Shown in pieces: positions 16,938 through 26,754 of a DNA stretch of 64,000 bases. The stretch is taken from the NCBI RefSeq assembly GCF_004803505.1, contig NZ_SSWH01000001.1, forward strand, positions 372,001-436,000. Direction: 5' to 3'. A program made the position numbers and the translations under genes. Under the pieces are notes generated by a model. The model was given only the letters and a program-made list of their open reading frames with translations. It was not told where the DNA came from and made no database searches. Origin of the DNA: Arthrobacter echini. GTDB lineage: Bacteria; Actinomycetota; Actinomycetes; Actinomycetales; Micrococcaceae. Every line of letters starts with the position of its first letter. The stretch's first letter is position 1.

Positions 16938-18620
16938 TCAGCGGGCGCGCACGACCCTGCTCTCGTCCCAGACCGGTTCCTCGGTCTCGTACACTGTGCC
17001 GTCGGACCCGAACACGAGGAACCGGTCGAAACTGCGTGCGAACCATCTGTCATGGGTCACCGCGAGGACGGTCCCGTCGAAGGCGTCGATGGCATGCTCG
17101 AGCGCCTCCGCGGAATGCAGATCGAGATTGTCCGTGGGTTCATCGAGGAGCAGGAGGGTGGCACCGGAGAGTTCGAGCAGCAGGATCTGCAGCCGGGCCT
17201 GCTGGCCGCCGGAGAGGGAATCGTAGGCTTGCTCGGCCTGGGAGGCGAGTCCGTAGCGGTCGAGCACGGCGGACGCGGCTTCGCGGCCCAGCCCCGAGCG
17301 GTGCTCATCGCCGCGGTGGAGGATCTCCACGAGCGTGCGCCCGAGCAGATCGGGCCGGGAGTGGGTCTGCGCGAAGAATCCGGGACGGATGCGCGCACCG
17401 AGTTTCACGGAGCCCTCGTGGGGAACTGCGGCGATGTCGACGTCGGACACGGGCAGGTGTTCGACGTCGGGATCGGAGCCGCCCCGGGCGAGCAGCCTGA
17501 GGAAATGGGATTTGCCGGAGCCGTTGGACCCGAGCACACCCACCCGATCCCCGTACCAGATCTCGGTGCTGAAGGGCTTCATCAAGCCCGTCAGTTCGAG
17601 CTTCGTCGCCACCACTGCGCGCTTGGCCGTGCGTCCACCCGCCAGGCGCATCGAGACATTCTGCTCGAGGGGGATGGCCTCGGGTGGTCCTGCCTCGAGG
17701 AACCTGGCAAGGCGGGTCTGGGCCGCGTGGTACCGGTTGGCCATGTCGGAGCGGAACGCCGCCTTGTTCTTGTACATGGTGACGAGTTCCTTGAGCTTGA
17801 CATGCTCCTCGTCCCAGCGCTTGCGCAGCTCCTCGAAGCGCTGGTTCCGGTCCTGCCGCGCCTTCAGGTACGTGTCGAAGCCGCCACCGTGCGTCCACGA
17901 CGACGCGCCGAGGACGCCGGGTTCGAGCGTCACGATCCGGGTGGCCGCATTCGCGAGCAGTTCCCGGTCGTGGCTCACGAAGAGGACCGATTTCTTCGAC
18001 TCGGCGAGTTTCGCCTCCAGCCAGCGCTTCCCGGGCACGTCGAGGTAGTTGTCCGGCTCGTCGAGGAGGAGAAGTTCGTCGGGTCCGGAGAACAGTGCTT
18101 CGAGGACGAGGCGCTTCTGCTCTCCTCCCGACAGGGTCGAGGCCGCCCTGTGCTGCGCACGGTCGTAGGGGACGCCGAGCGCGGACATGGTGACCTCGTC
18201 CCACGTGGTCTCGAGCTCGTAGCCACCGACGTCCCCCCAGTCGGCGATCGCCTGGGCGTACTCGAGCTGCGTCGGTTCGTCGTCGGCCTCCATCATGGCC
18301 AGTTCGGCGGCGTCGACCCGCTGTGCCACCGCTGCCAGGACGGGCGGCGCTGCCGAGACCAGCAGATCGCGCACGCTCGTGCCGTCGCGCACCTGGCCGA
18401 CGAACTGCCGCATGATGCCCAGCTGCCCCGAGCGGGTCACCGACCCATCGTCCGCGGTGAGTTCTCCGGAGATGATCCGCAGCAGGGTGGTCTTGCCGGT
18501 GCCGTTCGGCCCGACCAGGGCGCTCTTGTGGCCCTCCCCGACCCTGAAGGCCACGGAATTGAGCAGCTGCCTGCCGTCGGAGAGGAAGTAGTCGATGCCG
18601 GAGATGTCGAGATGAGCCAC
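16938..18620 (-). CDS. ABC-F family ATPase
   Basis: 560 residues from GTG 18620. Two nucleotide-binding domains and no membrane helices. NBD1 has VGPNGTGKTT, signature LSGGEQKRLVLE and LLLLDEPDNYLD; NBD2 has GSNGSGKSH, signature LSGGQQARLQ and LLLLDEPTDNLD. A charged linker (~residues 235–320; LKARQDRNQRFEELRKRWDEE) joins them and would reach into the ribosome. ABC-F proteins act on translating ribosomes, either in translational control or in antibiotic protection; which one cannot be told here. A MarR gene starts divergently 183 bases away. Confidence 0.9.
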   Translation of the reverse strand: MAHLDISGIDYFLSDGRQLLNSVAFRVGEGHKSALVGPNGTGKTTLLRIISGELTADDGSVTRSGQLGIMRQFVGQVRDGTSVRDLLVSAAPPVLAAVAQRVDAAELAMMEADDEPTQLEYAQAIADWGDVGGYELETTWDEVTMSALGVPYDRAQHRAASTLSGGEQKRLVLEALFSGPDELLLLDEPDNYLDVPGKRWLEAKLAESKKSVLFVSHDRELLANAATRIVTLEPGVLGASSWTHGGGFDTYLKARQDRNQRFEELRKRWDEEHVKLKELVTMYKNKAAFRSDMANRYHAAQTRLARFLEAGPPEAIPLEQNVSMRLAGGRTAKRAVVATKLELTGLMKPFSTEIWYGDRVGVLGSNGSGKSHFLRLLARGGSDPDVEHLPVSDVDIAAVPHEGSVKLGARIRPGFFAQTHSRPDLLGRTLVEILHRGDEHRSGLGREAASAVLDRYGLASQAEQAYDSLSGGQQARLQILLLELSGATLLLLDEPTDNLDLHSAEALEHAIDAFDGTVLAVTHDRWFARSFDRFLVFGSDGTVYETEEPVWDESRVVRAR

Positions 18621-18627
18621 ACCACCA

Positions 18628-18675
18628 GTGTCCCATTCGAGGAGTGTCCCGTTCGAGGAGTGTCCCGTTCGAGCG
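18628..18675. repeat. Three tandem 16-bp repeats in front of the ABC-F gene
   Basis: GTGTCCCATTCGAGGA (18628–18643), GTGTCCCGTTCGAGGA (18644–18659) and GTGTCCCGTTCGAGCG (18660–18675) follow one another without gap. The copies differ by one to three bases. They lie directly upstream of the ABC-F start codon, inside the divergent promoter region shared with the second MarR gene. Confidence 0.85.
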
Positions 18676-18803
18676 CTGCCGCACGCCGCCGTGGTGTCGC
18701 GCCCCGCGATTCTTCGGTTTCCTGATAGCGGAAATTTGAGGATCGACCGGCAGAATGAGCGAGAATAATACGTGGGACAGCTATGTTTTCTGGAGGAAAC
18801 CCG

Positions 18804-19244
18804 ATGTCAGAACTCGAAGAGTGGTCAACCAGCCGACTGCTCACCACTGCCGCGCGCCTCGTCGATCATGCCTGGAACGAGCGTCTGCTCGATATCGGGA
18901 TCACCCACGCCGGATACACCACCCTCGGTGTCCTCTCGCGTCAGGGCACGATGACGGGCGTCAAGCTGGCCCTTGCCATGCATGTGCAGGCGCAGACCAT
19001 CGGCAAGACCATCGAGAAGCTGGAGCGGCAGGGCCTCATCTCGAAGATCCGCGACAGCAGTGACCGGCGAAGCCAGCGCATCACCATCACGGCGGCGGGC
19101 ATCGACGCCCTTGCGCGGGCCGAGGACATCGAGCGGACCCTGATGGTCGGCGCCGGGCTGGAGTCCTCCGACCTGCGTCATCTGCTGCACGGGATCATCG
19201 ATGAACTGGCCCCACAGCGGCATAAATCTGCAGCCGCCGGCTGA
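18804..19244 (+). CDS. MarR-family transcriptional regulator (paralogue 2)
   Basis: 146 residues from ATG 18804, preceded by CTGGAGGAAA. Winged helix with the MarR wing SSDRRSQRITITAAGIDAL. Highly similar to the MarR at 2672–3094: both start (L/E)xxWSTSRLLTTAAR and share VQAQTxGxTxxxLExxG. It is divergent from the ABC-F gene, so it may control that gene and itself from the shared 183-base region, which also holds three 16-bp repeats. Ligand unknown. Confidence 0.88.
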   Translation: MSELEEWSTSRLLTTAARLVDHAWNERLLDIGITHAGYTTLGVLSRQGTMTGVKLALAMHVQAQTIGKTIEKLERQGLISKIRDSSDRRSQRITITAAGIDALARAEDIERTLMVGAGLESSDLRHLLHGIIDELAPQRHKSAAAG

Positions 19245-19316
19245 TCGTGTAATCGCGCGAGCAGGCCTTCCGCCGGTATCGCCTCGGCACGCGTGTCCGG
19301 CTCCGTCGCTATCGGC

Positions 19317-20690
19317 TCAGCACTCCACCACGTTCAGCGCCAACCCGCCGCGCGCGGTCTCCTTGTACTTGTCCATCATGTCCGCACCGGTGTCGCGCAT
19401 GGTCTTGATCGCGATGTCGAGCGAGACGTGGTGCTGGCCGTCTCCCCGGACGGCCATGCGGGCTGCCGTGATCGCCTTGATCGCGCCGACCGCATTGCGC
19501 TCGATGCAGGGAATCTGGACGAGCCCGCCGACGGGATCGCAGGTCAGGCCGAGATTGTGCTCGATGCCGATCTCGGCCGCGTTCTCGACCTGTTCCGGCG
19601 TGCCTCCGAGCACCTCCGCGAGTGCTCCCGCAGCCATGGCGCACGCCGAACCGACCTCACCCTGGCATCCCACCTCGGCCCCCGAGATGGACGCGTTCTT
19701 CTTGAACAGGGAACCGACCGCGGTGGCGGCCAGGAGGAAGCGAACCACACCGTCCTCGTCGGCGCCCGGGACGAACTCGAGGTAGTAGTTCAGCACGGCC
19801 GGGATGATGCCCGCTGCTCCATTGGTCGGTGCGGTGACCACGCGCCCGCCGGCGGCGTTCTCCTCGTTGACCGCGAGGGCGAACAATGTGACCCACTCCA
19901 TGGTGCCGAGCCGATCGTCCGGATCATGGGCCTTCTCGAGCAGTTGCCGCTGCCGTTCGGCGCGCCGCCGTACGCTCAGCCCGCCCGGAAGGATCCCCCC
20001 CGTCGTCGTGCCCCGCCGGATGGTGTCCTGCATGACCGACCAGATCTCCAGCAGCCCTGTCCGCACCTCCTCCTCGGAGCGCCAGGACAGCTCATTGGCC
20101 AGGACGATCTCCGAGAAGGACATCCCCGTGGACCGGCACAATTCGAGCAGCTGATCCGCGGTGTCGAAGGGATGGGAGACCGGCACAGTCGGCAGATCGG
20201 CGGTCTCGGACCCGATCTGGTCCTCGTCCAGCACGAACCCACCTCCGACGGAGAAGTATTCCCTGGTGCGCATGAGCTCGTTGTCACCGGTATATGCCGA
20301 GAAACGCATACCATTGGTGTGGTAGTCCAGCCGCTGGCCCCGGTGCAGCAGGACATCGGTCTCGGGGTCGAAGGTGATGGGCCGCTGCCCTGCCAGCTTC
20401 AGGGACTTCTGCTCACCGATGTAGGCGACGCGCGCATCGGCCGACGTCGGATCCACCAGATGCGGTTGCTCCCCCTCCAACCCGAGCAGGACGGCCTTGA
20501 CCGTCCCGTGGCCGTGACCGGTCACACCGAGCGAACCGAAGAGATCCACCTGCACACGACCGACGTCGGCGAGCAGCTCCTCGGTGCGCAGCACCTCCGT
20601 GAAGAGGTAGGCCGCGGTCATCGGCCCGCCGGTGTGCGAGCTCGAGGGCCCGATGCCGATCTTGAAGAGATCGAAGGCGCTGATATTCAT
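19317..20690 (-). CDS. sdaA: L-serine ammonia-lyase (single-chain, iron–sulfur)
   Basis: 457 residues from ATG 20690 ([20 protein letters not shown]). The frame stays open far upstream through gcvT, but this start, its ribosome site and the 4-base overlap with gcvT are decisive. Fused β and α domains as in SdaA/SdaB. The Cys ligands of a [4Fe–4S] cluster are visible in [18 protein letters not shown] and [18 protein letters not shown]. Converts L-serine to pyruvate and ammonia. In the glycine-riboswitch operon it would drain the serine made from glycine by the cleavage system plus serine hydroxymethyltransferase. Confidence 0.95.
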   Translation of the reverse strand: MNISAFDLFKIGIGPSSSHTGGPMTAAYLFTEVLRTEELLADVGRVQVDLFGSLGVTGHGHGTVKAVLLGLEGEQPHLVDPTSADARVAYIGEQKSLKLAGQRPITFDPETDVLLHRGQRLDYHTNGMRFSAYTGDNELMRTREYFSVGGGFVLDEDQIGSETADLPTVPVSHPFDTADQLLELCRSTGMSFSEIVLANELSWRSEEEVRTGLLEIWSVMQDTIRRGTTTGGILPGGLSVRRRAERQRQLLEKAHDPDDRLGTMEWVTLFALAVNEENAAGGRVVTAPTNGAAGIIPAVLNYYLEFVPGADEDGVVRFLLAATAVGSLFKKNASISGAEVGCQGEVGSACAMAAGALAEVLGGTPEQVENAAEIGIEHNLGLTCDPVGGLVQIPCIERNAVGAIKAITAARMAVRGDGQHHVSLDIAIKTMRDTGADMMDKYKETARGGLALNVVEC

Positions 20691-21817
20691 GAAGGACTCC
20701 CTGCCGGTTGACGCCGGTAGAACGGCGTGTCGACGACGGTGAAGGGTTCTGCGCGGCCGCGCAAATCCACCTTGACCTCGGTACCGACGCGCGCGTGCGC
20801 TGCATCGACGTACGCGAGAGCCACCGGGTAGCCGAGGGTCGGACTCGGCAGCCCCGAGGTCACCGTACCGATGGGGCCGTCGTCGCCGACGACGTCGTAC
20901 CCGGCACGAGCCGCGCGGCGACCGGCGGCCTTCAGCCCCACGAGCCGGCGCTCGGGTTCGGTCTGCTTCAGCGGCTCGAGAACCGCACGGCCCACGAAGT
21001 CGTCGGGCTTCTTCGTGCTCACCACGGCACCGAGTCCGGCCTCGAACGGATTGGTGGTGGGACCGAGCTCGTTGCCGTAGAGGGGCATTCCTGCTTCGAG
21101 TCGCAGTGAGTCGCGGGCCGCCAGACCGCATGGGACGAGCCCGTGGACCTGACCCACCTCGAGCGCGGCGTCCCAAAGTCGCACCGCGAAGTTGTTCCCG
21201 ATGTAGATCTCGAAACCGTCCTCCCCCGTGTACCCCGTACGCGCCAGCAGAACGGGAAGACCGGCGAGCTCGAGCTCCAGCAAGGAGTAGTACTTCATGG
21301 CGCGGATCGCCTCCGCGTCCCCGGGTCGGGCGAGCTCGAGAACCACCGCCTCGGCATGCGGACCCTGGACGGCGAGGAGTGAGGTCACCTCGGACTGGTC
21401 CTCGACGCCCACGTCGAAGCCGTCCGCCCGCAGTCGCAGCTCCTCCGCCACGACCGGCGCGTTCGACGCGTTGGGGACCACGAGGAAGGAATCCTCGGCG
21501 AGCCGGTAGGTGATGAGATCGTCGATCACCCCCCCCTCCGCGTTGCACAGCAGCGAGTACTTGGCCTTACTCACCGCGAGCACGGCGAGGTTGCTGACGA
21601 GCGCGTAGTTGAGGAAGGCAGCGGCCTGCGGACCGCTGACGAGAATCTCGCCCATGTGGGACAGGTCGAAGAGCCCGGCGGCTTTCCTGACCGTGTGGTG
21701 CTCCTCGAGTTCGCTGCGGTACTTCAGCGGCATCTGCCATCCGCCGAAATCGGTGAAGGAGGCTCCGTGCGCCTCGTGCTGCGTGTACAGGGGGGTCTGC
21801 TTGCTCTGCTCACTCAT
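20687..21817 (-). CDS. gcvT: Glycine cleavage system T protein (aminomethyltransferase)
   Basis: 376 residues. N-terminal folate-binding domain with [25 protein letters not shown] and [15 protein letters not shown]; later [13 protein letters not shown] and [19 protein letters not shown]. Transfers the methylene group from the lipoyl arm of GcvH to tetrahydrofolate and releases ammonia. It lies 15 bases after gcvP and overlaps sdaA. The gcvH gene that normally accompanies it is not in this operon. Confidence 0.96.
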   Translation of the reverse strand: MSEQSKQTPLYTQHEAHGASFTDFGGWQMPLKYRSELEEHHTVRKAAGLFDLSHMGEILVSGPQAAAFLNYALVSNLAVLAVSKAKYSLLCNAEGGVIDDLITYRLAEDSFLVVPNASNAPVVAEELRLRADGFDVGVEDQSEVTSLLAVQGPHAEAVVLELARPGDAEAIRAMKYYSLLELELAGLPVLLARTGYTGEDGFEIYIGNNFAVRLWDAALEVGQVHGLVPCGLAARDSLRLEAGMPLYGNELGPTTNPFEAGLGAVVSTKKPDDFVGRAVLEPLKQTEPERRLVGLKAAGRRAARAGYDVVGDDGPIGTVTSGLPSPTLGYPVALAYVDAAHARVGTEVKVDLRGRAEPFTVVDTPFYRRQPAGSPS

Positions 21818-21832
21818 GGAAGGGGCGTACTC

Positions 21833-24709
21833 CTAGTCTTCGAACGCTTCGATGGGCGGGCACGAGCAGATCAGATTGCGGTCCCCGTGGGCGCCGTCGA
21901 CCCTGCGCACCGGAGGGAAGTACTTGTCGTGCCGCAGCGAGCGGACCGGATAGGCGGCCTGCTCCCGCGAATAGGCCTGCGTCCACTCGTCGCCGACGAG
22001 CAGCTGGGCGGTGTGCGGTGCCTGGCGCAGCGGGCTCTCCTCGAGGGAGAAGTCCCCGCCAGCCACCTGGTCGATCTCGGCCTTGATGGAGATCATCGCA
22101 TCGATGAAGCGGTCGAGCTCCGCAAGATCCTCCGACTCGGTCGGTTCCACCATCAGCGTGCCTCCGACGGGGAAGGACAGTGTGGGAGCGTGGAAGCCGT
22201 AGTCGATCAGTCGCTTGGCCACGTCCTCCGCCGTGACACCCGTGGCCGCCGTCAGGGGCCGCAGGTCCAGGATGCACTCGTGTGCCACGAGTCCCTGCAC
22301 GCCGGTGTAGAGCACCGGGAAATGGTCATTGAGCCGGGCAGCGACGTAGTTCGCGCCCAGCAGCGCGTGCGCCGTCGCGCTGGTGAGCCCCTCCGAGCCC
22401 ATGAGCGCGATGTATGCCCACGAGATCGGTAGCACGCCGGCCGAACCGTACATCGACCCCGAGACGGGCGTGCCGCCGTCGGCATCGGGTCCGCCGTCGT
22501 CCGCGATGTCCCGGTTCGCATCTCCCGGGAGGAACGGAGCCAGGTGCGCGGCTACGGCCACGGGTCCGACGCCGGGTCCACCGCCCCCATGGGGAATACA
22601 GAAGGTCTTGTGCAGATTCAGGTGCGAGACGTCGCCGCCGAACTCACCGGGCTGTGCGAGACCGACCAGGGCGTTGAGATTGGCACCGTCGATGTAGACC
22701 TGGCCGCCGGCGCCGTGCACCTTCTCGCACACCCAGCGCACGTCCTCCTCGAACACGCCGTGCGTGGACGGGTAGGTGATCATGATCGCGGCCAGATTCT
22801 CTGCGTGCTGCTCGATCTTGGCCAGCAGATCGTCGTGGTCGATGTTGCCGTTGTCCGCCGTCCCGACCACCACGACCTTCATGCCCGCGAGCACTGCCGA
22901 CGCCGCATTGGTGCCGTGCGCCGAGGACGGGATGAGGCAGACGGTGCGGTTCTCCTCGTCGCGTGAGCGGTGGTACCCGCGGATGGCGAGCAGCCCGGCG
23001 AGCTCGCCCTGCGAGCCGGCATTGGGCTGCAGGGAGACGCGGTCGTACCCGGTGATCTCGGCGAGGCGCTCCTCGAGATCGGTGATCAGCTCACGCCAGC
23101 CCTCGGTCTGGGCCTCAGGAGCATAGGGGTGGATCGAAGCGAACTCAGGCCAGGAGATGGACTCCATCTCCACCGTCGCGTTGAGTTTCATGGTGCACGA
23201 GCCCAGCGGGATCATGGTGCGGTCCAGCGCGAGGTCCCGGTCCGAGAGTCTGCGCAGGTACCGCAGCATCGCGGTTTCCGAGCGGTACAGCGAGAACACC
23301 GGGTGCGTCATGAAGTCCGACGTACGGTGCAGGCTCTCCGGGATCCGCTCGCCCGTCGACTGAGCCGCCTCCGAGGTGGCCGACCCCCCGAACACCGCGG
23401 CGACGGCTGCGACGTGCTCCGGCGTCGTCGTCTCGTCGCAGGAGATGCCGAGGTGGTCCGCGTCGATCCGGCGGAGGTTGTACCCGGCGGCCTCGGCCCG
23501 GTCCGCGTACTCGTCGGCCCTGCCCGGCACGCGGACCAGGAGGGTGTCGAAGAACGCCTCGTGCACGACGGCGGCGTCCGTGGCCTCGAGGGCGGCGGCA
23601 AGCTCGACGGCGCGCTGGTGCGTGGTCCGGGCGATCGCCTTCAGGCCCTCCGGTCCGTGGTAGACGCCGTACATCGATGCGACGATCGCCAGCAGTGCCT
23701 GGGCGGTGCAGATGTTGCTCGTGGCCTTCTCGCGCCGGATGTGCTGCTCGCGCGTCTGCAGCGCGAGCCGGTAGCCGGGAGCGCCGTCGGCGTCCTTGGA
23801 CACGCCCACGAGTCGCCCGGGCAGCATGCGCTCGAGACCCTTGCGGACGGCCATGTAGGCCGCATGCGGGCCGCCGAAGAACAGCGGGACGCCGAAGCGC
23901 TGGGCGGAACCGACGGCGATGTCCGCGCCCTGCTCGCCCGGGGCCGTGATGAGGGTCAGGGACAGCAGATCGGCAGCGACCGTGACGAGTGCTCCGCGCT
24001 CCTTGGCGGCTGCGATGACCTCGGCGTGGTCGCGGAGTGCTCCGGAGGCACCGGGCTGCTGGAGGACGACGCCGTTGATGTCGCCGTCGGGCAGACCTGC
24101 GGAGAGGTCTGCGATCTCCACCTCGAAACCGAGAGCTTCCGCGCGGCCGCGCACGACCGCGACGGTCTGCGGGAGGGCATCGGCGTCGATGACGGTGCGG
24201 CCCTTGTTCTTGCCCGAGCGCCGCATGAGGAGCACTGCTTCGGCGACGGCGGAGGCTTCGTCGAGCAGGGAGGCGTTGGCGATGTCGAGCGCGGTGAGGT
24301 CCTGCACCATGGTCTGGAAGTTCAGCAGTGCCTCGAGGCGGCCCTGGGAGATCTCCGGCTGATAGGGCGTGTAGGCGGTGTACCAGGCGGGGGACTCCAG
24401 CACGTTGCGCCGGATCACCGGCGGGGTGACCGTGTCGAAGTACCCCTGACCGATCATCTGCACAGCGGTCCGGTTACGTCCGGCCATCCGGCGGAGCTCG
24501 GCGAGCACCTCGGTCTCGCTGAGTGCTCCGGGCAGCTTGAGCGATCGGTCGAGGCGGATGCTGGCGGGGACTGCCATGTCCACGAGTTTGTCGAGGCTCG
24601 GGTACCCGAGAACCTCGAGCATGTGCGAGGCCTCGGGGGTGCGCGGGCCGATATGCCGATCGGCAAAGGCCGAGGCGGGGCTGGAAACCTGGTCGGATAG
24701 GGCTGTCAT
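21833..24709 (-). CDS. gcvP: Glycine dehydrogenase (decarboxylating), P protein
   Basis: 958 residues from ATG 24709 ([22 protein letters not shown]), the usual length of a single-chain P protein. The frame runs on upstream to 25201 through the riboswitch, which is not coding. The PLP lysine lies in [21 protein letters not shown] and the conserved [19 protein letters not shown] is present. Decarboxylates glycine and loads the aminomethyl group on GcvH. First gene of gcvP–gcvT–sdaA under the tandem glycine riboswitch. Confidence 0.97.
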   Translation of the reverse strand: MTALSDQVSSPASAFADRHIGPRTPEASHMLEVLGYPSLDKLVDMAVPASIRLDRSLKLPGALSETEVLAELRRMAGRNRTAVQMIGQGYFDTVTPPVIRRNVLESPAWYTAYTPYQPEISQGRLEALLNFQTMVQDLTALDIANASLLDEASAVAEAVLLMRRSGKNKGRTVIDADALPQTVAVVRGRAEALGFEVEIADLSAGLPDGDINGVVLQQPGASGALRDHAEVIAAAKERGALVTVAADLLSLTLITAPGEQGADIAVGSAQRFGVPLFFGGPHAAYMAVRKGLERMLPGRLVGVSKDADGAPGYRLALQTREQHIRREKATSNICTAQALLAIVASMYGVYHGPEGLKAIARTTHQRAVELAAALEATDAAVVHEAFFDTLLVRVPGRADEYADRAEAAGYNLRRIDADHLGISCDETTTPEHVAAVAAVFGGSATSEAAQSTGERIPESLHRTSDFMTHPVFSLYRSETAMLRYLRRLSDRDLALDRTMIPLGSCTMKLNATVEMESISWPEFASIHPYAPEAQTEGWRELITDLEERLAEITGYDRVSLQPNAGSQGELAGLLAIRGYHRSRDEENRTVCLIPSSAHGTNAASAVLAGMKVVVVGTADNGNIDHDDLLAKIEQHAENLAAIMITYPSTHGVFEEDVRWVCEKVHGAGGQVYIDGANLNALVGLAQPGEFGGDVSHLNLHKTFCIPHGGGGPGVGPVAVAAHLAPFLPGDANRDIADDGGPDADGGTPVSGSMYGSAGVLPISWAYIALMGSEGLTSATAHALLGANYVAARLNDHFPVLYTGVQGLVAHECILDLRPLTAATGVTAEDVAKRLIDYGFHAPTLSFPVGGTLMVEPTESEDLAELDRFIDAMISIKAEIDQVAGGDFSLEESPLRQAPHTAQLLVGDEWTQAYSREQAAYPVRSLRHDKYFPPVRRVDGAHGDRNLICSCPPIEAFED

Positions 24710-24760
24710 GGGAACTCCGTCGGTCGGGGCTGGGCGCAAGGGCGCGTACCTGGTCGGGTT

Positions 24761-24957
24761 CCTCCCCGCTCTGTAGGGAACCTGAGAGTTTCCGCAGGAC
24801 TGCCTGCTTGCACCGTCGGTGAGGTCCGGGCCGTGCCCGTCCCTGCTTTCCAGAGTTGCCTGTCCGCGACGGTACTGGGCCTGAGAGATTCCTGGGGAGG
24901 AGTTGCTCCTACGGCGCCTGCCGGTGTGTTCAACAGCAGAACTCTCCCGCTGCGGGT
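24761..24957 (-). promoter_or_regulatory. Tandem glycine riboswitch in the gcvP leader
   Basis: Read on the minus strand from 24957. The first aptamer starts GCGGGAGAGTTCTG and contains CGCCGTAGGAGCAACTCCTC, GGAATCTCTCAGG and TACCGTCGCGGACAGG, closing with CAACTCTGGAAAGC. The second contains CACCGACGGTGCAAGC, CGGAAACTCTCAGG and ACAGAGCGGGGAGG. These are the conserved blocks of the gcvT-motif glycine RNA in its two-aptamer arrangement. It ends about 50 bases before the gcvP start, leaving room for an expression platform at the ribosome site. Normally glycine binding switches the operon on. Confidence 0.92.
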
Positions 24958-25127
24958 CAAGGGCGTATTCAGTTGGGGATCGCGGCAGCATGGCCGTACT
25001 ACAGGGTACCGCCCTGCAGCGCCCGAGGCAATGACGAGGACGCCCGACCGGGGTGTCGGGACGGCAGCGTACTGGACGCGTGACAAGTGCGGGCGGCTCC
25101 TGCGGGACGGGGAGCGGACATGACCTG

Positions 25128-25147
25128 TTCCATGCATATGCATGGAA
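25128..25147. promoter_or_regulatory. Perfect 20-bp palindrome upstream of the LLM oxidoreductase gene
   Basis: TTCCATGCATATGCATGGAA reads the same on both strands, is AT-richer than its surroundings, and lies 71 bases before the oxidoreductase start. Its symmetry and placement suggest an operator for a dimeric regulator; no such regulator is adjacent. Confidence 0.6.
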
Positions 25148-25218
25148 TAACGGTGCTGCCTGCCTCGTTGTCCCAGCAGTGCCGGAACGAACCGGACGCA
25201 ACGAAAGGGAGCAACACC

Positions 25219-26250
25219 ATGGCAGGCGAACTGGAGTTCGGACTCGACACCTTCGGGGATGTCACGCGCGCGCAGGACGGCGGCGCAGTGCCCTATCCCC
25301 AGGTGATTCGCAATGTCGTCGCGGAAGCGGTCCTCGCCGATCAGGTCGGTATCGACTTCATCGGACTTGGTGAACACCACCGGGACGACTTCGCGGTCTC
25401 AGCTCCTGAAACCGTTCTCGCGGCGATCGCCGGGCAGACCTCGCGCATACGTCTGGGTTCCGCGGTGACGGTACTCAGCTCCGATGATCCCGTCCGCGTC
25501 TACCAGCGCTTCGCAACACTCGACGCCGTCTCCAACGGCCGTGCGGAGGTCATCCTGGGGCGTGGTTCCTTCACGGAGTCCTTTCCTCTCTTCGGCTACG
25601 ATCTCTCGGACTACGAGCGGCTTTTCGAGGAGAAGCTCGATCTCTTCTCCGAACTCATCAAGGAGGGTCCGGTCACCTGGTCCGGGAGCACCCGTCCGGG
25701 TCTGAACGCCCATGAGGTGTACCCGAAGACCGAGGGCGGACGGCTCAAGACCTGGATCGGCGTCGGCGGAAGCCCCGAATCCGTGGTCCGTGCCGCTCGC
25801 TACGGCATGCCGCTGATGCTCGCGATCATCGGTGGTGACCCCGCGCGGTTCGCGCCCTACGTGGAGCTGTACCATCGGGCCCTCACCCAGCTGGAACAGC
25901 CCACGCTGCCGATCGGCGTGCACTCGCCCGGCTACATCGCCGACTCCGACGAACAGGCACGCGAGGAACTATGGCCGGACAACCGGATCATGCGTGATCG
26001 CCTCGGTCGAGAGCGCGGCTGGGGCCCGACGAGCCGGGCCGAGTTCGACCGGGAGGCCGACAGCGGTTCGCTCTATGTGGGCTCGCCGGAGACCGTGGCG
26101 ACGAAGATCGTCTCGACGGTCAGGACCCTGGGGATCGACCGCTTCGACATGAAGTACAGCGCCGGTCCGCTGCCGCACGAGAACCTCATGCACAGCATCG
26201 AGCTGTACGGCACGAAGGTCATCCCCATGGTGCGGGAGATGCTCGCCTAG
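25219..26250 (+). CDS. LLM-class flavin-dependent oxidoreductase
   Basis: 343 residues from ATG 25219 behind GAAAGGGAG. A bacterial luciferase-like (α/β)8 monooxygenase: N-terminal [12 protein letters not shown], the strand [45 protein letters not shown], and [20 protein letters not shown] near the flavin site. The C-terminal part has [14 protein letters not shown]. Such enzymes use FMNH2 or F420 with varied substrates; which one cannot be told. It stands alone, divergent from the gcv operon, with a perfect palindrome in its upstream region. Confidence 0.9.
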   Translation: MAGELEFGLDTFGDVTRAQDGGAVPYPQVIRNVVAEAVLADQVGIDFIGLGEHHRDDFAVSAPETVLAAIAGQTSRIRLGSAVTVLSSDDPVRVYQRFATLDAVSNGRAEVILGRGSFTESFPLFGYDLSDYERLFEEKLDLFSELIKEGPVTWSGSTRPGLNAHEVYPKTEGGRLKTWIGVGGSPESVVRAARYGMPLMLAIIGGDPARFAPYVELYHRALTQLEQPTLPIGVHSPGYIADSDEQAREELWPDNRIMRDRLGRERGWGPTSRAEFDREADSGSLYVGSPETVATKIVSTVRTLGIDRFDMKYSAGPLPHENLMHSIELYGTKVIPMVREMLA

Positions 26251-26268
26251 ATCCTGCGCGGTGTGCCT

Positions 26269-26594
26269 CCGACCCCACTCTTCCGGCGCGAAGAGCGGGA
26301 TCGGGGGCTTTCCCGGGCCTGCGCGTCCGCCAATCCCACTCCTCCGGCGTGACAAGTGGGACCGGGCCTTCGATCCCACCCGCCGGCGCCGTGCACCGGG
26401 ATCGACCCTGGCGCCCGGCAGCACACAGCCCCCGATCCCACTCCTCAGGCGTGACAAGTCGGATCGGGGGCTTTCCCGGGTCTGCACGTCCACCAATCCC
26501 ACTCCCCGGACGCGAGAAGTGGGATCCGACGCTCGTTCCCACCCACCGGCGTCCTGCACCGGGAACGACCACAGACCCCACCAGAAATAGGGCC
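26269..26594. repeat. Two ~163-bp tandem repeats with internal hairpins
   Basis: In the 504-base gap before the signal peptidase gene, unit 1 starts CCGACCCCACTCTTCCGGCG (26269) and unit 2 starts CCGATCCCACTCCTCAGGCG (26432), a period of 163 bases. Each unit contains GGATCGGGGGCTTTCCCGGG and then a second block starting AATCCCACTCC. Within each block, ATCCCACT and AGTGGGA pair to form imperfect hairpins separated by about 14 bases, as in REP-like elements. The second unit is slightly diverged and shorter. No gene is seen here. Confidence 0.75.
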
Positions 26595-26754
26595 TTCGCT
26601 CTTTCTTCGGTCTACTTTCGCCGTTCCGGCACGACGCCTTTAGTCACGACGACCACAGTGGATACCAGGAGTTCAGCGCTCCGGTCCGTCCACCGGCAGA
26701 TGGGCGGTCCCGTCCGGCAATCGGTCGGGGTATCAGCGGCAGAAGGAGCAACGC

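Noticed and set aside
16899-18725. Long (608-codon) open frame opposite the ABC-F gene
   Set aside because: Antisense shadow of a clearly identified ABC-F gene; no domain content.
20691-21548. In-frame upstream extension of sdaA through gcvT
   Set aside because: The family start [12 protein letters not shown] at 20690 has a ribosome site and overlaps the gcvT stop; the extension is gcvT in another frame.
22970-24700. Long (576-codon) open frame opposite gcvP
   Set aside because: Antisense shadow; gcvP is unmistakable on the other strand.
24710-25201. In-frame upstream extension of gcvP
   Set aside because: This sequence is the tandem glycine riboswitch and leader; the protein family starts at 24709.
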